DNA of 64,000 bases from Ashinkailepas kermadecensis (GCA_034440615.1 JAOTOM010002966.1:27501-91500), one strand, 5' to 3'. Positions 50,135 to 62,484 are shown, counted from the stretch's first letter. Notes: a model not told the origin generated them from the sequence alone. Translations and numbers: made by a program.

Positions 50135-51508
50135 TGCGTCCGTTGTACACCACCCAGAAACTCTATAGTGCACTTAAGTAAAAATATCGAGGTGCTTTTG
50201 ATACGGACGTGTTCCGAGTAGCGGATACATAAAATGCATTAACACTACGAAGCCATTTTTACATGGAAAGGTGCTTGGCTATTTCTTCTCAGTGTTGTCG
50301 TGATATTACGTGCGTTATTTTTTTGTCTTTCCCGTGTCCTCTAACTTGACATTCAAGTAATACATTTCTCGCCACTGTATCCAGATATCAACATGGATTT
50401 GTCTGCGACATGGATATGGCATTGTCTACTACAAAGCTGCCAGCATCTGGCTTGCTCGCCATCGTAAATTTAGACTTGGTTGGATCAATGACCATGCCAA
50501 GCTTATCTGTCCCTCATTTTTCAGTCGCCACAATTTATCCTCCATTGATCTTTCTGAAGTAGGAAAAGTTATCGTGACGTGCATGAAAAGTAAGTTATGC
50601 AAACGTTCCAGACAGCTGTTTTCCCATGTGGAATGCGTTGCCATCATGGTCGAATGAATGTATAATGTTAAGCACCACAGCTAATAGTCTGTCCGTGCCG
50701 TACTCTCTGACAGGCTCGGAAAGACTTATTCTCCATCGGTGCTATGGTGGCCGACAACACTACCGCCACCGCTCTCTAGAACTACTCTTCCGCAACCGGC
50801 AACTAGAAGCAAGTTCAAAAGTTGCTGTCTGTTGACCTGAACGTAGACATTTTTGCAATCCACACAGGCAACGAACATAGCTTTTCTAATTTTCCTCTCA
50901 ACATCAACTATCAGCCTTAGTGGAAGGATATGTTCTGTACACCCTCGGCTTGCCTGTGCTCCGACTCGGTCGACATCAGATTTAACCCGCGCACGACTGG
51001 GATCCGCAACCGAACGCGTCCCTCTGGGGGGGGGGGGGGGGGCAGATTATGCCCACTGTTCAGCTTGAAAAGCGGCTGGCCGATTTCGTTGCTTTTGACG
51101 GCAAGCGACATAGCTCAACAAGATGGGCTCGTATAAGTCAAGTATATTGACCCAAGTCTTACAGGTGACAGCACAAGTCAGTACATAGCCTAAACGTTTA
51201 TCTACTTGGCGAAGTTCCGAAACATCATAAAATTAAGGCAGAGCAGAGGCCGAATTTGTGTGGCATCATGCGCCACTCATCTTGCCATAACCACGGCAAG
51301 CATCCATGAGTAAAGATTACATCGAGGTCATCGTGGGTCACGTGGTATTCTGAGGTCAATTATTGAATCTTTTCTTATGCTCATGAGGTGCTTGTTTCTA
51401 CAGTAAAATTTGTCCAGGAATCCGAATGACGCAATAAGAAAACTCCTCCGATCGCGTGGTGAGGATATATACCCCGTTACCTTTCAAAGAAAAAAAACAG
51501 ACGACATA
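50135..51508. other. No gene recognised; oligo-G run near 51027-51042
   Basis: Short frames. A run of about 16 G is followed by AGATTATGCCC. No coding similarity. Confidence 0.45.
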
Positions 51509-51547
51509 TTGGGCACTATTGGGCACATTGGGCATATTGGGCATATT
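51509..51547. repeat. ATTGGGCAT-type 9-11 bp repeat, 4 copies
   Basis: ATTGGGCAC(TAT) ATTGGGCAC ATTGGGCAT ATTGGGCAT in series. Confidence 0.85.
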
Positions 51548-52109
51548 TTAGCTGTCGCATCTCAGGAAGTAGTTGACTGGTCTATACCATTTTGGCCACG
51601 CTCAACGGGTTTTGCGTACGCGTTCCGATAATGGATACTTTTCCAAAATGTTGGAAACTGTGGATTCAAAGTGTGTGAATGTAACATAAAACTTGCATCT
51701 CAACTTGTGCGTAAGGCACTGCATGCGGGTGCTATGTGGGTGACGTATCATAAGCAGCCCAGGACAGTCTACATGCATCCTAATCTTCGATAAGCAAATT
51801 CTATTCAATCATGCTTCAAAGGAGATACGTGTGATTGATGTTGAAGTCTGATCTTACCGACACATCGACCGAAAAGATTATGTATTGTCCCACGAGATCT
51901 ACATTCTCCGCTTCTTTTCACGTCCATTCATGTAACTACGAATTAATATTTTAAGATATTACTCTGTATGCGACCGAAAAAATATCATACAAAAACGTGC
52001 ATATTATAAGACAACCATATCATATACCTACGATCAATGTAGACACAAATCGGCCTCACAGAAGCAATACGGACGTATAATGGCATACATCGGGCTGACG
52101 TCTGAACTT
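51548..52109. other. No gene recognised
   Basis: Nothing notable beyond short frames. Confidence 0.4.
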
Positions 52110-52425
52110 TGACACAGCGTCCTCTGTGCGACACAACATCCAGGCGATGCAGCGTCCTCTGCGACACATGTCCTCTGTGTGACACAGCGTCCATGCGACA
52201 CAGCGTCCTCTGTGCGACACAACGTCCTCTGTGTGACACAGGTCCTCTGTGCGACACATGAGCTATGTGCGATACAGGTCCTCTATGCGACACGTTGTAC
52301 ATGCGACACATGCCCTCTGTGCGACACAGCTTCCTCTGTGTGACACAGCTTCCTCTGTGCGACACAGCGTCCATGCGACACAATGTCCTCTGTGCGACAA
52401 AGCGTCGAAACGACACAGCGTCCCG
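52110..52425. repeat. 16-19 bp minisatellite, about 17 copies
   Basis: Units built on GTCCTCTGTGCGACACA, with or without an added AGC. Shortened GTCCATGCGACACA units are interspersed. Frames on minus are by-products. Confidence 0.9.
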
Positions 52426-52717
52426 ATGAATTACAAGGAGAGAGAAGCATTTACAACATGCAACTACATTCTGATGGCTGAGAAACCATTCACATGATCA
52501 TTTGTTGCATCGCGAAATAAAAAAAAACGAATGTAGTGAAGTATCAGGAAGGGCACAGACGAGGGATGGTGCAGTGTTAGGGTACCCAGTGCTCACTGCT
52601 CACTATACAGTGAACACTGCATCAACGGTCTCGCTGAACGTCCTGTCTCAAACACTGCGAATTACCTCGTTCGGGCGACGTAGGTGTGGTGCGCGTGCTA
52701 CACGCGTGACACGTCGT

Positions 52718-53060
52718 CTAGTGTGTTGCGGTCCGTTTCAGCGGCATGAGAAGCCTATTGATGAGAACGTGAGCAAGGTTTTGGATTTGCTGGTCAGAAA
52801 TATCAATAATATCCGTATAGCTAAGGGTACCAACCTGTGCTTCACCTGTCGGCTCTTCTTTGCCAAGGATCCACGCAGCCTTCCTGTACCAGCTACGCAG
52901 TAAAGTTCTAATGCGGAAGTAAGTAGCCAAAGTATTGAAGGCGGGTCCATTTCGTCCGCTGATTCGGCTATTCCTGGCGCCAGCATTCAGCTTGATCGGC
53001 GAGCTACGGATGAAGTCATGTTCATGCTCGGCGTATTGCCCTTGGCGACATTGAAGTTAT
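52718..53060 (+). pseudogene. N-terminal zinc-binding module of an invertebrate orphan protein family, decayed
   Basis: The plus frame reads CCGPFQRHEKPIDENVSKVL, later NIRIAKGTNLCFTCRLFF. The pattern CC.PF..H.K...(about 30)...G..LC..CR is the N-terminal module of a family I recall from many arthropod and cnidarian genomes, usually annotated uncharacterized. A stop follows at 52901-52903. The next stretch still resembles the family's acidic linker and its short LG.SP-like block (DEVMFMLGVLPLATLK). The C-terminal part lies at 54536-56127 on the same strand. Confidence 0.55.
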
Positions 53061-54535
53061 TCATCAAAGTGCAGTCAACCATTTTCTGTGTTAAAAAAAA
53101 AACAAGAACGACTACACGAGTTGTTTCATGTTGCCGGAGTTTTATAGAATGTCGTACATCATGCATGAATAACATATGTATTCATGAATTTACGCAATCG
53201 TAATGAAGATGCATAATTTACAATATCTTCTATGAATAAAAAAATGAATGTTATCACAGACACGTCAATGCGATATTCAGAAAGTAGCACGGGACAAAAC
53301 TGAAATAGAATATACAAATATACCTGACATGATTAGAGAATGGGCGCGTCTGCACTGTACGTGCATATCCCGAACTGTTGGTACAAGGCTGTTTAGGTGC
53401 TACTGTGCAATGTCAATCCCAGTAAGGTTCGTTTAATTGTCATGTAACCAATGCCTACACGTAGTTATGTTTGTAGTCGCGGAAGGTCTCAGCGACGAAC
53501 AGAAACGTTGCAAGGGAGCAAACACGCTGATAAGGGCATCACGATCCCTAAAACTCAAACTGGAGACATCTCCACGGGTCGACATTCATACGCCGGAAGG
53601 GAGTCCAGTAAAAGACTGAAGATGGCGTCTTGGCGAAGTGAGTAACAAATAGTTCCAAATATACCAAACAATTATCCATATAATTGCTTTCTTCAGTGCA
53701 GTGTGTCAATATTACATGGGAGCAATTATGATTTAAACAAACATTTTGGAACCATAACCGTGTTTTTTTCCAGGGTGGGGAGGCACATTAAATTCACATC
53801 CGATGCCACGTGGCATGCTGGCGTTGGAGGTCCGGATAATAATTTTGAATGAACAGGCTGCGAGCTGGGCTGGTTGATTTATTGAAATGAGCGGACGGAC
53901 TGGGCCAGAAGCTCATTTCAACCGGTTGAGCTGTGGCCGTTTTTGTGTGTGTTTGTGAGTGGGAGGGGCGTGGCAGCCACTGCCTGCGAGCAGTCACCGT
54001 ATTTGTCACGCTCGCGGTGCGACCCTGCGCCGGTCCTATCTCTTGTGTGTACATAGTGCGAGCCTGTTTGTCTTCCAATGCTGTACCCAGCCGGGCGGGC
54101 TCGGTGCGAGTCCCACACAGTCGCACAGAGTGCAAGACAAATAAAGATGGGCGGCACTGTCTCAAACAGCACGTTTGAAAACAACATAAACAGCACGCCA
54201 AACCATCGCCCTGCTGCCTCATTTCAACTACACGATCTTCCTTCGACAACATGGAAAGTGTCTGATCGGTAGTTACGTGTGGTCCGTGTCGGCGTTGACG
54301 TGTTATCATGGACAAGGCTACCAATAAACTTTAACTTTTGTTCCGGGATCACGTCCATTTGCAGAAAGCTAATAAAATAATGTTCTTAGCAGTTCCCAGA
54401 GGCATTACGAGGAGGGTAGGTCGGAACACTAAGTGATCACCCACCAGTTGCTCATCAATGTTGGCGGGCGTGATCCAGACGATGCGACCTCCTTCACTAT
54501 CACCGATTAATGGTTCGTTGCTTCTTGCGCTTCAG
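53061..54535. other. Spacer between the two orphan-gene parts; possible LTR-like insert at about 53870-54345
   Basis: No family similarity was found here. An LTR-like stretch is rich in G/C with two AATAAA signals (about 54139 and 54324) and no coding sense; termini were not established. It could be intron plus insertion. A 176-codon minus frame (53794-54324) looks like chance. Confidence 0.25.
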
Positions 54536-56127
54536 GTACAACCAGATGACAGATGAACTGAAAGCAGAGTTTTAACACAGCACCGACTACAGAAGACGGT
54601 TGTCTATCCTGACTCTCTCACCGTTTTCACTGAACCGGAGGGCCCAATTATTCGCAACGACGACGTGCATGGTTAGGAAGAGCTGCCAACAAAAGCGTCG
54701 CATGGTATCTTGCCAGAGGTCCCGAAAGCGAGGAAAGGTCTGAGCGTGTAGGACGCAGACAAGGTGAAAGCAAAGCTAGTTTATGAGTTCGACAAGAACA
54801 GCCGGATGTGTCCCGACAAGACCGACTGAGTCACGGTGCGACAGGCTGATAGGAACAAAAGTAGAGTTCAGAAAAGGCTTGTTTTGGGAAACTTGTGTGT
54901 TGGATGGACAAATGGATCTATACAAGCAGAACACTGAAGACCCTCACATCGGCTTCTCAAACTTTGCTGCCCTTCATCCCAAGCATTGCGTCTTGGCAGG
55001 CAGCAGCGGGACGCATTCGGTGTGCATGTGCACTTTTCATCATAACCCAAAACTGCTCATATCCACTCTCGGCCTTCCCGGTCTAAAATACTGTAACCTT
55101 CTGGATCACGCTGTATGTGACACGGAAGACCGTGATTGCATGATGCACAACTGTGATGCCCTGGTGAGGACGGGGTGATGAACGTTCTGACGATTATCCT
55201 CGCGGACAAATCAGGAGAAGAGATAGAAGGTGATTCAGTCCCAGATGATGACATGGATAACGAGATTAGGTACAAACAGTGGATGAGCATGGATCGCAGT
55301 ACACTCGTAGAAATAGTATAGACAAAAGAAGAAAGCATGTGATGTTTCAGCCAGCAAACCGTGAAGATGATCAGATAGCACTTTGTGGCTGACAAACAAG
55401 GTCAGCACTCCACTCACGCAAAGGCTACTGCCAAGGAGGGCAAAGTGATTGTCGAGTGCAATTTCGCTTTAAAAATATCAATTTGTGACGCAGAATGCAG
55501 CCCAAGGCCACTGAGCCATTGGGACTCGTCCAAGTGTACGATGCACCCGTTTGTAGTGTATGTGTGTGAGGAGTGGGTACTTTGCCGTCAGAACTACTGC
55601 TGCATCTTTGACGGCACAAAGCACAACATCGCCATGGTGCATGTATTCCTGCAATGGCTTATCCCAGAAATTCGGACCAATGTAATCGACATCTAAAAAA
55701 GATTCTTCTTTCACGGACGGCAGTGCGGCACAGCATGAAAATACGCATAACTTCATCAATGTGTGTCACTATCAGACAGACCATAGAGTGCCCTGTGATT
55801 TGATTTTGCCACATCGTATGGCAAAAGCACCTGCGACGCCATCGAGGCACAGCCAAGCGCGCCGCGGCTAAAGAGAGCCTCAAGCGCTCGCTTAGCAACC
55901 AGATACTGACGGCGAATGACATGTATGAGCATCTGTCGCACAAGGTAGTCAGCTGCATTAAGTTCATGTTTGTGTCAAAGCAGGAGGCAATAGACGTCAC
56001 GACCCACCTCACCGAGCGCTTCACGAAAGCCATCATGGTGAATGAAACACAGGGGCGCCACAAGTTCGCACTAGTGACCCACAGCACCGTACTGGTTCGT
56101 GAACTGTCTATCGATGCCACGTGGTAA
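54536..56127 (+). pseudogene. C-terminal two-thirds of the invertebrate orphan protein family, frameshifted
   Basis: A good acceptor (TTCTTGCGCTTCAG) ends at 54535. Then come MTDELKAEF, LSILTLSPFSLNRRAQLF, GILPEVPKARKGLSV, DKVKAKLVYEFDKNSRMCPD, VQKRLVLGNL, IGFSNFAALHPKHCVLAG, SSGTHSVCMC, KEGKVIVECNFA, TMHPFVVYVCEE, TDGSAAQHENTHNFIN (55712-), FATSYGKSTCD, NQILTANDMYEHL and FMFVSKQEA. The order matches a family of about 700-900 residues widespread in arthropods and cnidarians. A D-G...Q...N block may be a nuclease-like motif, but the function is unknown to me. Stops at 54573, 54749 and 54827 and several frameshifts after 55100 show it is broken. Confidence 0.7.
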
Positions 56128-56222
56128 TGTAATGTCACGTGGTAATGTAATGCCACGTGGTAATGTAATGCCACGTGGTAATGTAATGTCACGTGGTAAT
56201 GTAATGCCACGTGGTAATGATA
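56115..56222. repeat. 18-bp repeat, 6 copies, each with CACGTG
   Basis: GYCACGTGGTAATGTAAT repeats six times directly at the 3' end of the decayed orphan gene. Every unit has the palindromic E-box CACGTG. Confidence 0.95.
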
Positions 56223-56559
56223 GCTCGATAAAGTCAGACGTGTCAGCGAAGGCGCTGATCAGATGGTGTTGATTGATATTATCGCAGTGTCAGGTCATTA
56301 GTCTGAACCGGGATTCTGACAAGGTATGGGGTGATCTGCAGATCTGTAGTTCATTAAATTGCATGGCATTATCATACTGTATTGCAACACATTGCTGCAT
56401 TGCATTGCATTGTATTATTATGTTCCTTTATTTTATTACACCGATGCAGACGGCTCAGGATCTAATTTGATTCACTTCAGGCGCAACATGTGTCAATGAA
56501 TGCTTCCGCGCTAAATTTGTTCTCAAACAGTTCCTTTCGAAAGCCATCCATCTTTGCTT
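56223..56559. other. No gene recognised
   Basis: A short ATTGCA(T)-rich patch at about 56359-56415. Nothing else seen. Confidence 0.4.
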
Positions 56560-57465
56560 CTGCATTTACGAAATAGCATTGTGACTGTCCTGAATGTACA
56601 TGTGGGTCACGTGAACTTAAGTCACGAGTTCACGATTTCAAAAAACACGTGAACAAAACTTTCGAAAGTGACACAAAATGCAGTGGGTCATGGCTAGTGC
56701 AGCGATAAATGGCTTTGTGCAATTCGTATCACTCTTCATTGTGTTACAGGCCTCCACAGACACCCCTGTTGGGTGGCCTCCCAACAATGCTCAAGGCTCC
56801 TTAGCTGTTATTCTGAGCTTTCTAAAAATTGCAGAACTGGATTAGAGAGACAACCTAACACTATAGAAGTATTTTCATCGAAATATGTGTAGGATGTTAA
56901 ATTGGCCCTTTCACTTGTCGGTTTGTCTTGGAATGGAACACCTACCAAAATTCGGAAACATTTCTATCATTTCTGTTCAATCTTTGACCTCACAACTAGT
57001 GCAGTACAACACTTAAGATCAGATGAATAACATTATCATCCCATCACGTGCCTGAAACGTCAATAGGCTTGTATTTCGGTAATATACCGTCTTAACCATA
57101 TATTAAACCAGGCCACGATAAACTAGCCAAAAACAACATGCATGCCGAATTTAGATCAGATACGCAGAGTTTTAAGGGAAGACCTCTATATTGAATTGAT
57201 GTCTCGAAAGATGAAACTTATAACTTGATTTCTGCACTATTTATAATAGCATTGTGACTGTCCCGAAGGTTAAGATTGGTCATGTGACGTTAGGCACCAT
57301 GTCACGATAGGCACCATGTCACGATTTCAAATAGCCCGTAAACAAATATTCCCAAATAGCCAAAGGATGCAGTAGATTATTGTGAGTTCAACCATATATA
57401 CGTTTGCACAATTTGTATTGTTTTTCATTCAGTTAAATATCTCAAAAGACACCCTTGTTAGGTGG
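56560..57465. repeat. Two diverged copies of a 230-bp segment spaced 673 bp
   Basis: AATAGCATTGTGACTGTCC begins at 56572 and 57245. Both copies continue with TCACGATTTCAAA, GTGCAATTYGTAT/TTGCACAATTTGTAT-type blocks and GACACCCYTGTTRGGTGGC in the same order. Either a large tandem unit or two insertions of one element. Confidence 0.75.
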
Positions 57466-58140
57466 CATCTGAAAGTCCCGAGTCTATAACTCCTTGACCT
57501 GACCTGATCTGATTTTTCTTCTTTAACTTTCCGGTCATTTCTTCACACCCCGTCTCGGGGGTTGATACAACCCCCCTCTAATCTCCAAACTAAGCGTCGC
57601 ACGAAAACGAAAGAGGTGTCATCGGGAAGGGCTTGATGAGTAGGGCCGACAACACCCCCAAATTTGTATCCACCACAAAAGTGACGTCACTTGGGGGCCT
57701 AGGTTTTCACAACTTACATCATGTTTTTGGCTCTGGGGAGTTCATTTTGGGGGAGATTTGAAAACAATTAGTTGGAATCAGAAAAGGAAGGCGAAATCGA
57801 CCATGGCCCTAACATTTTTGTCCACCCAAAAATCAAAATTCTTGTTTTTTGAAATTTCAAAATTTTGAGTTTTCAATTTTCTTTAATTTTTATTTTTGTA
57901 ATGGGTAGAGTGGACCGAAAAACGTTGTTCGAAGTCATCTTGCTCTAAAAAAATTGCTTACTGTAGCCAGAATCTTCGATTATAGCTCTAATGGGCAAAT
58001 ATGCAAAACTAATAAGTAATCAAAAACGGAAAAAAATTCCTCTGGTGCGTTTTGTTTCATCCCTAATGATAAGCAAACGCTGAAAGTTGCATTAAAATAT
58101 CTTTATCCGTTAAAGCGTGACGACTGGTTGAACGTTTTTT
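57466..58140. other. No gene recognised; AT-rich
   Basis: Contains T-rich stretches (57845-57900) and a GTGACGTCAC palindrome near 57681. No frame was recognised. Confidence 0.4.
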
Positions 58141-58200
58141 TAGGTGACCTCAATTGACCTTGACTAACTCGTTGACCCTAGACGACCTGACCTCAAAATG
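58141..58200. promoter_or_regulatory. TGACC-rich cluster
   Basis: GGTGACCTCAATTGACCTTGAC and TTGACC, CCTGACCTCA motifs crowd into 60 bp, similar to nuclear-receptor half-sites. No known element spacing stands out; functional meaning is doubtful. Confidence 0.2.
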
Positions 58201-58994
58201 TTGACGCAACATGTCAAATTGATGTGGGAAAAGGTATGCCAAATTTCGGCGCGCTGCCGCGCGCCGTTCTTTCGCTATCCGCCCTAAACCTTAGGGGGGG
58301 GGGGCGCATATGACTCCCCCCTCTCGAGACGGCGCGGGTGAAAAAATTAGTTGCACAGCTGGATTCGGCGCATGAGATAACCACACGAAGTTATTTTCAT
58401 CCGAATGTAAAATACTGAATGTTATACTCTTGTCCATTTGTCGTGCAATGTGACTGCTTGATATGATTTCGCCCCTGGCAATCAGCACGAAATGGCAGAG
58501 TTAATGGATCGTGTGACTCCACAAATTAGAGCCATGCCGCCGGCGCTGGCGCTCTTGGACTGAGGAGCAGAGCGCTCCGACGTACCCACCACCGTCGATG
58601 ACACACGCAGGGCCAGAGCTGTCGCATCAGCCGGGCCGACTAATGGTGGAGCCAATCGGCACCGACGGCCGACGCGCGTGTCGGTCGCGCCGCCCGGCTG
58701 GCCGGTTCCCACGCGGCTCCGCTCGGCCTCCCACGCGCATCCGCTCCAGATCGCGTTGGCAAATACACGGCGCGCCGGCGAAATCGACGAATGCATCGGC
58801 TACTCAGGAAAAAATATCGCAGAAATGTTGCTGAGATACTGCCGTTTGTGTGAATAGACGAATGTCGGAAGTTGCCAACAATCACGCAGCGAACGGTTCG
58901 GACGAAGTATCTGACTAAGCTTCAGGTTGATAGCGACTACACATGCGTCACTTCGAAAATGTGGAACATAAATCGTGGATATAAAACATACCTT
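58201..58994. other. No gene recognised; GC-rich 58500-58790
   Basis: A CGCGCTGCCGCGCG palindromic stretch near 58250, a run of about 12 G near 58294, and a GC-rich block with frames up to 104 codons on minus. I looked for a first exon like the TMTC one and found none. Confidence 0.35.
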
Positions 58995-59175
58995 ATATTC
59001 TTAAGCAATTAATCAAGGGCTTGAGCCATTAATCACGGTCTTAACTCATTAACCATAATTTTAAGTCATTGATCAAGTTTTTAAATAGTTAATCATGACC
59101 ATAAATAATTGATCACGACCTTTAATCATGGCCTTATTTCATTAAACATGGTCTTAAGTCATTAATCATGGTCGA
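58995..59175. repeat. Degenerate AT-rich repeat, unit about 25 bp
   Basis: TTAAGTCATTAATCATGGTC and variants (TTAACTCATTAACCATAATT, TAAATAATTGATCACGACC) recur about seven times. Confidence 0.8.
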
Positions 59176-60229
59176 ATGAAGTGTTTGCCGCAATGGGTAC
59201 CCGTCATTATGTTTTGGATAGCTAATATATACAAGTAGGACGTCTTCCTATTTATCACGAAACATAATTAAAAATAAATATATTTATCAGTAAAAAAAAT
59301 ATATGTTTCACTAAATATCCTTTGATCGATTGATTCATTGATTATTTGTGCTTAGGAGCGCATCAACTGCTACTGGTTATGTAGCGCCCATACTACGGAT
59401 AGTTTACAGATGAAACAAAACAGAATCCGTGGGAACGTCTCAACATATGCTAGGTCGGCAAGAGCAATGCGAAGGCACGAGAAGATGTTTAAGCCAATCG
59501 GGAATATTAAAGCTACACAGCGGATCTAAATGTTGCATATATAATTCGACAATGAGTCTGCAATAGGATCAGTGCTCAAACGTTTAGCTCAAACGGGCGG
59601 ATGGATTTAGTTGATTTGCTTCGCATCTTCGCGACGAATGTGGCAGTTGACGATAGTTAAGGATTTTCTCACAAGTGTGCTGGTTGGTGCAGAGCACGGA
59701 TCGACAGCCCGCTTTGAGCCCCGTATGCTCAACCTGGAATCGGAGTTTCTGGGAGGAAACTAAATATGTGAAGTATGTTGGAGTAACTGCAACTGTTGCA
59801 AATATGCCGCGATACCAGCCGACAGATGCAAAATTGCCAATTGGAGATGTAAGTCCAATGCTGACAGCTTTGTTTTCGGTTTGCACGTATCAGGACGTAG
59901 GAGAGACTTGCACAGAGCCAGGTTGCTACAGTGCCGATTACTCCCAGACTGTGGGCCAAGCCGTCTCGCCGATCGCGCTGCTCGACCTGAATATCTTCCG
60001 ACGACAGTGTGCTGGCGGCGCGCTGACGAGACGACTCGATCGTACGAAGATCGCGAGGCTAACGTTTATTCAAAACTAAAATTTACACTTTTGGTTCTTC
60101 GTCAATTGCTTGTTGGTGATTTTATCAAGGGCCAGTGGAGTTCTTATGTGTAAATATTGAGTATTTTCGGCTGCGCTAGTGTCGCTCTGTTCGCTCAATT
60201 TATGTCTGGAAAGGAGTAATTTCAAACCA
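59176..60229. other. No gene recognised; 134-codon plus frame 59675-60079
   Basis: The frame is non-repetitive and includes GATGTAAGT, a possible donor at about 59847, and a Cys-containing stretch VCTYQDVGETCTEPGCYSAD. No domain was recognised, so it may be chance. Confidence 0.3.
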
Positions 60230-60667
60230 AACCATGATGCGGTAGGTTGTGACAACTTTCAGCCAAGCCATGGCGGGGCGGGTTGTGACAGCCTCCAACC
60301 ACGCCATGGCGGGGCGGGTTGTGACAGCCTCCAACCACGCCATGGCGGGGCGGGTTGTGACAGCCTCCAACCACGCCATGGCGGGGCGGGTTGTGACAGC
60401 CTCCAACCACGCCATGGCGGGGGGGTGTGACACCCAACCCGGGGGGTGAGCCTCCAACCACGCCATGGCGGGGCGGGTTGTGACAGCCTCCAACCACGCC
60501 ATGGCGGGGCGGGTTGTGACAGCCTCCAACCACGCCATGGCGGGGCGGGTTATGACAGCCTCCAACCACGCCATGGCGGGGCAGGTTGTGACAGCCTCCA
60601 ACCACGCCATGGCGGGGCGGGTTATGACAGCCTCCAACCACGCCATGGCGGGGCAGGTTGTGACACG
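60230..60667. repeat. 36-bp minisatellite, about 12 copies
   Basis: Units CCAACCACGCCATGGCGGGG then CGGGTTGTGACAGCCT. One aberrant junction at 60420-60450 (GGGGGGGTGTGACACCCAAC) interrupts it. Twelve codons per unit keep frames open on both strands. Confidence 0.96.
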
Positions 60668-62129
60668 ATGCAGCAACCCGCCTGAATGTCGCTCAGCATA
60701 GTTACGCTAGTGGGGACGCCGAAGTACAGCATGTCTGGATGCTGATCGAACAGAAGAAGGTGCCATTTTGGTGTTACATGAGGTTGATGCTAGAACAATA
60801 AATAAACGGCACCAATGCCAATATCCATTAATAGGCAAGTTAATCGCCACGTGCCATATGTGCTTCATATGTTACTTAGCTTTGAACATAGCTGCGACAT
60901 TTCCCATATATGGGAAATTTACATACATAAATATATATATATGCATGTACATACGAATGTATGTCTATTCATTATTCCTGAGAAATGGAAACTAGAAATG
61001 AGTGCACATGTGTGTTGTTTGTGAATTGGTGCCTTCCAATTGTATTCCGAGAAGACATACATGAATTAAGAGAGCTTGTGCACGGGCTCGGGACGTGACC
61101 TGTGACATTGTGTCACCCCAGTCACACCGGTACATATACCACCATTATTGTCATGCAACGACAAGCAACACTGCCCGGAATTGCAAGGGAGGGTAGAGAA
61201 GTGAAGGCCTAGTCTTCCCGGTCATGATTCCTGTAGGAAGTTGATTTTGTAACCCCTGGATTGCATAGTGCCTACTTTCCCCACACCCTGCAATAACTTT
61301 TCCTATGGGGGTTGCTACAAAACAGGGCACTCCGTGCCTTAGCTTTAAGGGATTTACTAATCAAGGTATAGTTCAATTGCAGTGTACAGTGTGGACAGCA
61401 TAATGTTTTATGTTCAGGCATAATTACAGACCTGTGATATCATGGTTTTCTGAGATGCAGGGTAACATGTAAAAATGGAGCAATCTAACCAGCTCGCTTC
61501 TACATTCTACATCAGGACGATAAAATCATGGAACAGTTGTTCATTGTTTATTGTTTCTTGTTTATTGTCCACAATCTCTAACAGCATATTGTGCCCTTTT
61601 CAAGAGAAGTCATTAGCTAAAAAAAACGTAAACAGAACAGGTGAACAGTTTTCAGTTCAAACAGGTAAACGGCTGTCAGAACCGGGCCCCCACGAAGTGG
61701 GTTTGGTAGCGGGCTTGAAGGTTTCCCTTCACCATTGGTTTACATGCAATTTTACCGTTTTTCTCTACGCTCTATTGCATGCTTTATGGCCATATAGATC
61801 ACGTTGACACTTTGACAATTGAAAGAACTATTCTTCTGCTTCAGCAAAATGTATCCGAAATGACCCAGTCACAATTTTCCTGCCTAACAATGTGCCGTTT
61901 CCGGCAGGCTGACCATCAAGTTCCTCCAAAATAAAGGGATTTTTCCCGATATTGGTAGGCTCTCTCTACCGTCCGTTTTGGCCGGCGTTGTTACCCCCGT
62001 TCGAGAGCGGAAGAAATGACAGACGGGGGGGGGGGAGCTAAGTGCGCCATAGCTTCTTCCCTTCAGTTGCAGGAGAATTTACGAAAAGTAATCACAGAAG
62101 ACCGCCTGAAATGATCTGAGCGCCCCAAG
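60668..62129. other. No gene recognised
   Basis: Includes short TA/TACATA tracts (60930-60960) and a G run near 62025. A 110-codon plus frame (61475-61807) is unrecognised. Confidence 0.4.
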
Positions 62130-62210
62130 ACCGCAATAAGAGGCCCTTTGTCGTCATAAGAGGTCCCATAGCCGCCACAGGAAGCCAATAGCTGCCACAA
62201 GAGGCAGAAA
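62130..62210. repeat. About 20-bp degenerate tandem repeat, 4 copies
   Basis: CCGCAATAAGAGGCCCTTTG, CGTCATAAGAGGTCCCATAG, CCGCCACAGGAAGCCAATAG, then CTGCCACAAGAGGCAGAAAC. Confidence 0.75.
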
Positions 62211-62432
62211 CGGATCCAGGAATTGTTATCTGGGGGAGGGGACACGTGCTTTGAGTGGCGCCACCGCGAAAGCAGCTTGAGGGGTGTCTTTACTGCCAAG
62301 AGGCGCCTGTGGCTGAAAAATTCGAGGGTGTTGGGGTGCACTCGAGCCTTCGCGGAGGGACGCGCTTTCCTGGTCGAAGGGACGCCACCTTTCATGGGGG
62401 GGGATGTGCCCCAACTTCCCTCCCTGGATCCG
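62211..62432. mobile_element. Short nonautonomous element with CGGATCCAGG inverted ends
   Basis: Starts CGGATCCAGGA and ends TCCCTGGATCCG, its near reverse complement, 222 bp apart. The interior has G runs at both sides and no coding sense. A target duplication was not seen. The class is unknown; a MITE is the simplest reading. Confidence 0.55.
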
Positions 62433-62481
62433 CCACCGACAGGAGGCCCCATATATCCCACGTAATATATATTTGTGCATT

Positions 62482-62484
<3 letters not shown>

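Noticed and set aside
53794..54324. 176-codon minus frame as a gene
   Set aside because: No domain, composition uneven, overlaps an LTR-like stretch with poly(A) signals on the other strand.
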